A stretch of 64,000 bases of DNA, taken from Botryotinia globosa. Lineage: Eukaryota; Ascomycota; Leotiomycetes; Helotiales; Sclerotiniaceae. The stretch is taken from contig RCSZ01000014.1 of NCBI GenBank assembly GCA_014898425.1, positions 124,001 to 188,000 of the forward strand. Direction: 5' to 3'. A program made the translations under genes and the position numbers. This document shows, one piece after another, positions 60,945-64,000 of this stretch (positions within the stretch are counted from its first letter, which is position 1; each line of letters starts with the position of its first letter). The notes under the pieces were generated by a model. The model ran no database searches. It saw only the letters and a list, made by a program, of their open reading frames with translations, and was not told the DNA's origin.

Positions 60945-62703
60945 ATGGGACAACAATCGAGTCCCTCAATTAAGGTAAGTAAACAACGGAATAGCATTTC
61001 AGTCGAAGCAAATCGTGGATGTGTCATATCCAGACATTAACTCCCAGACTAACCCCTCTCCTTTTAAGCTACGCGAGCAAACCCCCTCATCACCACCAAA
61101 AGTCTGTATCGTCGGCGCAGGACTTTCTGGACTTCGATGCGCCGATATACTACTCCAACATGGCTTTGACGTTACAATTCTCGAAGGCCGTGATCGAATC
61201 GGGGGCCGAGTTCATCAAATAAACTTGCCATCCGGCCCATTGGTCGATCTGGGAGCAAATTGGCTTCACGGTAGCGACGATCAACCATTATTGTATATGG
61301 CCAAGAGTACCAATACGGAAGTGCATACGTGGGCTGAAAAGGGGATATGGTTTGGAGAAGATGGGAAGCCTCTTGCTGATGGAGATGCAATGATGAATGA
61401 AGTGTGGGAAATCATTCATGGGGCGTTTAAGTATTCGGAGGAAAATTCGGAGAGTATTGATCCTGACAAGAGCCTTTATGATTTTGTTGAGGAGAAACTT
61501 TTGGAAAAGTATCCCGATGATGCGGAGAAGAGAAGAGTTTCGATTCAATTTGCTGATATATGGGGAACTTTTGTCGGGAGCTCAGTGAAGAAGCAAAGTT
61601 TGAAATTCTTTTGGCTAGAAGAGTGCATTGACGGAGGTAAGTCATTTCTCATGGTTCCAAATTGTCAAAGGTCATACTTGCTATGCATAAATATCGAAGT
61701 GTTATGCCATTTTTTGAGTGGCCGAACGAAATCTGAGTACAAGTGAATTAATCCACGGATTAGCAAATATTTTCGTCGCTGGAACATACAAGAACATCCT
61801 CGCTCAGGTCGCCAAACCAGCGCTGGAAAATGCAAAAATCAAATACTTAACAAAAGTAACTCGCGTGGAAACAAATTCAGAAAATATCACCGTATTCACC
61901 GATGACGGCAAAAGTTTAGAATTCGATGAAGTAGTAATGACCACACCACTCGGCTGGTTAAAGAAAAACAAGCAAGCATTCCAGCCTGCACTTCCCACCC
62001 GATTTCTTTCCGCCATTGACTCCCTCGGCTATGGCTGTCTCGAAAAAGTTTGCGCACTCCTTTCCCTTTCCCAACCTTCAGTCTGACAATCTCCTAGGTC
62101 TACATCACATTTCCCCACGCGTTCTGGAGCAATCCCAACCTCCCTCCCTCCGCCCAAACCTTTGACGGTTTCACCCAATGGCTCGCTCCCACCTACACCC
62201 GCACCACCAATCCTCACAAATGGCATCAAGAAATCGTACCGCTCTCCTCATTCACTCCCGCAAATTCACACCCCACCCTGCTCCTCTACATCTACGGCGA
62301 GCAATCTCAACTCTTCGCGCACACCCTCTCGAGACTGGGTAGTCCGGCTGAAAAAGACGCATTCCTGGTTTCCTTTTTCCAACCCTACTATTCCCTGCTT
62401 CCTAACTACGAAGAGGGGAATGCAGATTGTACACCATTGTCTTGTGTGGGTACGACGTGGGTCAATGATGATCTGGCGGGAAACGGAAGTTATACGAATT
62501 TTCAAGTGGGGTTGCGCGAGGGCGATGCGGATGTGAAGATTTTGAGAGAGGGGCTGCCGGAGAGGAGATTGTGGTTTGCGGGGGAGCATACGGCGCCTTT
62601 TATTGCGTTGGGGACGACGACGGGGGCTTATTGGAGTGGGGAGGCGGTTGGGAAGAGGATGGTGGAGGTTTATGGGATGGGTGGGAAAGGGGAAAAGAAG
62701 TGA
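60945..62703 (+). CDS. Flavin amine oxidase, polyamine-oxidase-like
   Basis: Predicted 517 aa from exons 60945-60974, 61003-61636, 61764-62047 and 62098-62703 (1,554 nt). The first exon encodes only ten residues (MGQQSSPSIK), with a GTAAGT donor. FAD binding: VCIVGAGLSGLRCADILLQ (GxGxxG at 48-53), EGRDRIGGRVH, LGANWLHG. The substrate-domain block CIDGANIFVAGTYKNIL is rebuilt by intron 2, and VMTTPLGWLKKN, WFAGEHTAPFIALGTTTGAYWSGE complete the C-terminal FAD site. Family members oxidise spermine/spermidine or their acetyl forms, releasing H2O2. There is no signal peptide and no SKL at the C-terminus (ends GKGEKK). A start within exon 2 is possible. LSD1-type demethylases are unlikely because no SWIRM domain is present. 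Confidence 0.9.
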
Positions 62704-64000
62704 AGGGGGGTTGGGGTGGGAATATGAAGCGTGATGGGTTTGTTTGAGATGGTTGTATGTACTTTGCAGATAGATTTTGTGTTTGTGTTGTGTGTAGATT
62801 GTGTATAGGTATAACTCGTAAATGCTGTATAGAGATTAGTATTATCCTCAAACCAATCCACTTCTTCCCTTTCCACAATCCCCCGTCAAGCAAATAAACA
62901 TCATTCCACCCAATACCTATATTCATTTCCTTTCTCCCCCTCTCATTCCTCCCAAACCTCAAACCTCAAACCTCAAACCCCAAACCCAAACCCAAAAATA
63001 AACACACCCATCTCCATCTCCATCTCCATCCCCATCTCCAAACAATACTGAAATCGAAAAACATCCATAACATCCCGCCCCACAATCCTGCATACCTGCA
63101 TACCTACATCCCAACATACCAAAGCCGAAAAGTCCGCGTGCAGCGTGTAGCGTGGTGAAGGACGTACATGTATGTACCTACCTATACGCATGTACACCTA
63201 TGTATGTATATGTGTACACTGTACACTATAGATACTTGGAACCTTTGAAAGAACGGTGAGAGTCACGGGCTAGAAGGCAGATGGGCTAGATTGATCATTG
63301 AGTAGAGGAGCAGACCGCTGAATTGGATGGGATTTCTTGGTACGGGGTGGGTAGGTTGGTTGGTAGTGTAGTTTGGAACATGATAGTTGGTAGTTGATGA
63401 TGTGATGATGTGATGGGGCGATGAGAGAGATTGGATGGGGAGAGTGAGGGTGAAGGTGAGGGAATTTCTTTTTTGTTTTGTGTTTTTGGGGATTGGGAGG
63501 TTGTGTGTGTGGTGTTTAGCTTGGGGTTGATTGAATTGAGATGATTTATGTATCTAGGTAATTATCTATCTATCTACCACAACCCAACAAGCAATCTATA
63601 ACCGAACAGGTAGATCCTAAATAATACCTAATTACTAAACATCAAATATTACCTTTCTCTCAACACCAACTCTCATACGCGACTTTTGTTTTATGCAATC
63701 CATCCCAATCCCAATCCCAAAGGCAAAGGCAAAGTCCCAGAATGAGTCTCGACCGTGCGTGCTCTCTCATAAGGTTCATCCAAGACACCATGTTCGTTCG
63801 CATCGTTTATCAAAGTTTAGGTTTGTACAGTTGTACAGGTGGACGGGGGTGGGTGATGTATCATACAGGTGTTGAGGTTGAGGAGATGAAGGAGATGAAG
63901 TACATTGTTGTTCAATTAATTACTAGTACTACTTACTATCGTAGGTATGTTTCTCTATGTTTCTCCACTACCGTGGGATTGTGTGTGTGTACAGAGTAGT
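62704..64000. other. Simple-sequence spacer to window end
   Basis: No gene supported. Contains AACCTCA/AACCCAAAC repeats near 62954-62995, a CCATCT repeat near 63007-63037, a CTACCTAT/ATGTA-rich block near 63162-63212 and CCCAAT repeats near 63702-63720. Confidence 0.6.

Noticed and set aside
1..64000. tRNA, rRNA and snRNA genes
   Set aside because: I looked for tRNA B-box-like GGTTCGA motifs and cloverleaf arms by eye; the only GGTTCGA hit near 12231 lies in the solo LTR and lacks an acceptor stem. A covariance-model search would be decisive.

Overview
The window is nuclear DNA of a filamentous ascomycete. Every recognisable gene is split by short introns of about 40-150 bp with GTAAGT/GTATGT-type donors. 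Gene products are fungal (a SIN-pathway Cdc14, a fungal-type GGPP synthase, a patatin/NB-ARC NLR relic, an IDO-family dioxygenase, a Rieske/AIF-like oxidoreductase). One very AT-rich block is a transposon eroded in the C-to-T / G-to-A pattern of repeat-induced point mutation (RIP). The overall texture (TAGG-type microsatellites, AT-rich RIPed Copia, gene set) fits Leotiomycetes, possibly Sclerotiniaceae, but that placement is inference.

Layout. 1-0.6 kb: 3' end of an unknown gene. 0.8-1.33 kb: TRP14/TXNDC17-like thioredoxin. 1.55-4.37 kb: broken patatin-NB-ARC NLR. 4.4-6.0 kb: low-complexity spacer. 6.0-7.26 kb (GGPP synthase) and 8.49-9.45 kb (Cdc14) are divergent. 10.4-19.06 kb: a three-level nest, in which a ~412-bp TA-flanked inverted-repeat element was split by an 8,247-bp Copia element, itself split by a 234-bp solo LTR that escaped RIP. 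19.13-19.47 kb: a second MITE-like element. 20.56-21.96 kb: Cys-rich single-pass membrane protein. 23.5-24.0 kb: small secreted Cys protein. 26.2-27.1 kb: unknown gene. 28.7-31.55 kb: graveyard of ankyrin/NLR and MFS-transporter relics. 32.26-32.85 kb: SRPBCC-fold protein. 33.4-35.1 kb: IDO-family dioxygenase. 36.8-38.3 kb: multi-pass membrane protein. 38.8-40.8 kb: Rieske/AIFM3-like oxidoreductase. 41.35-42.75 kb: agmatinase-like ureohydrolase, divergent from a calpain at 43.65-47.07 kb. 48.86-50.83 kb: amino-acid permease. 50.8-57.9 kb: gene-poor. 57.9-58.26 kb: small mitochondrial-type protein. 58.67-60.01 kb: endonuclease III homologue. 60.9-62.7 kb: polyamine-oxidase-like flavoenzyme. 62.7-64 kb: simple-sequence spacer.

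The housekeeping and metabolic genes do not form an obvious single pathway or biosynthetic cluster. Three nitrogen/amino-acid functions (IDO, agmatinase, polyamine oxidase) and an amino-acid permease lie within 30 kb, but unrelated genes separate them and I do not claim linkage. The unusual content is the accessory layer: two independent relics of fungal NLR immune-type receptors, one with a 16-base homopolymer inside its Walker A loop, and the layered transposon nest that records relative timing of insertion and RIP. Intron positions were chosen by consensus sites and reading-frame arithmetic; each multi-exon model listed as CDS sums to a whole number of codons.
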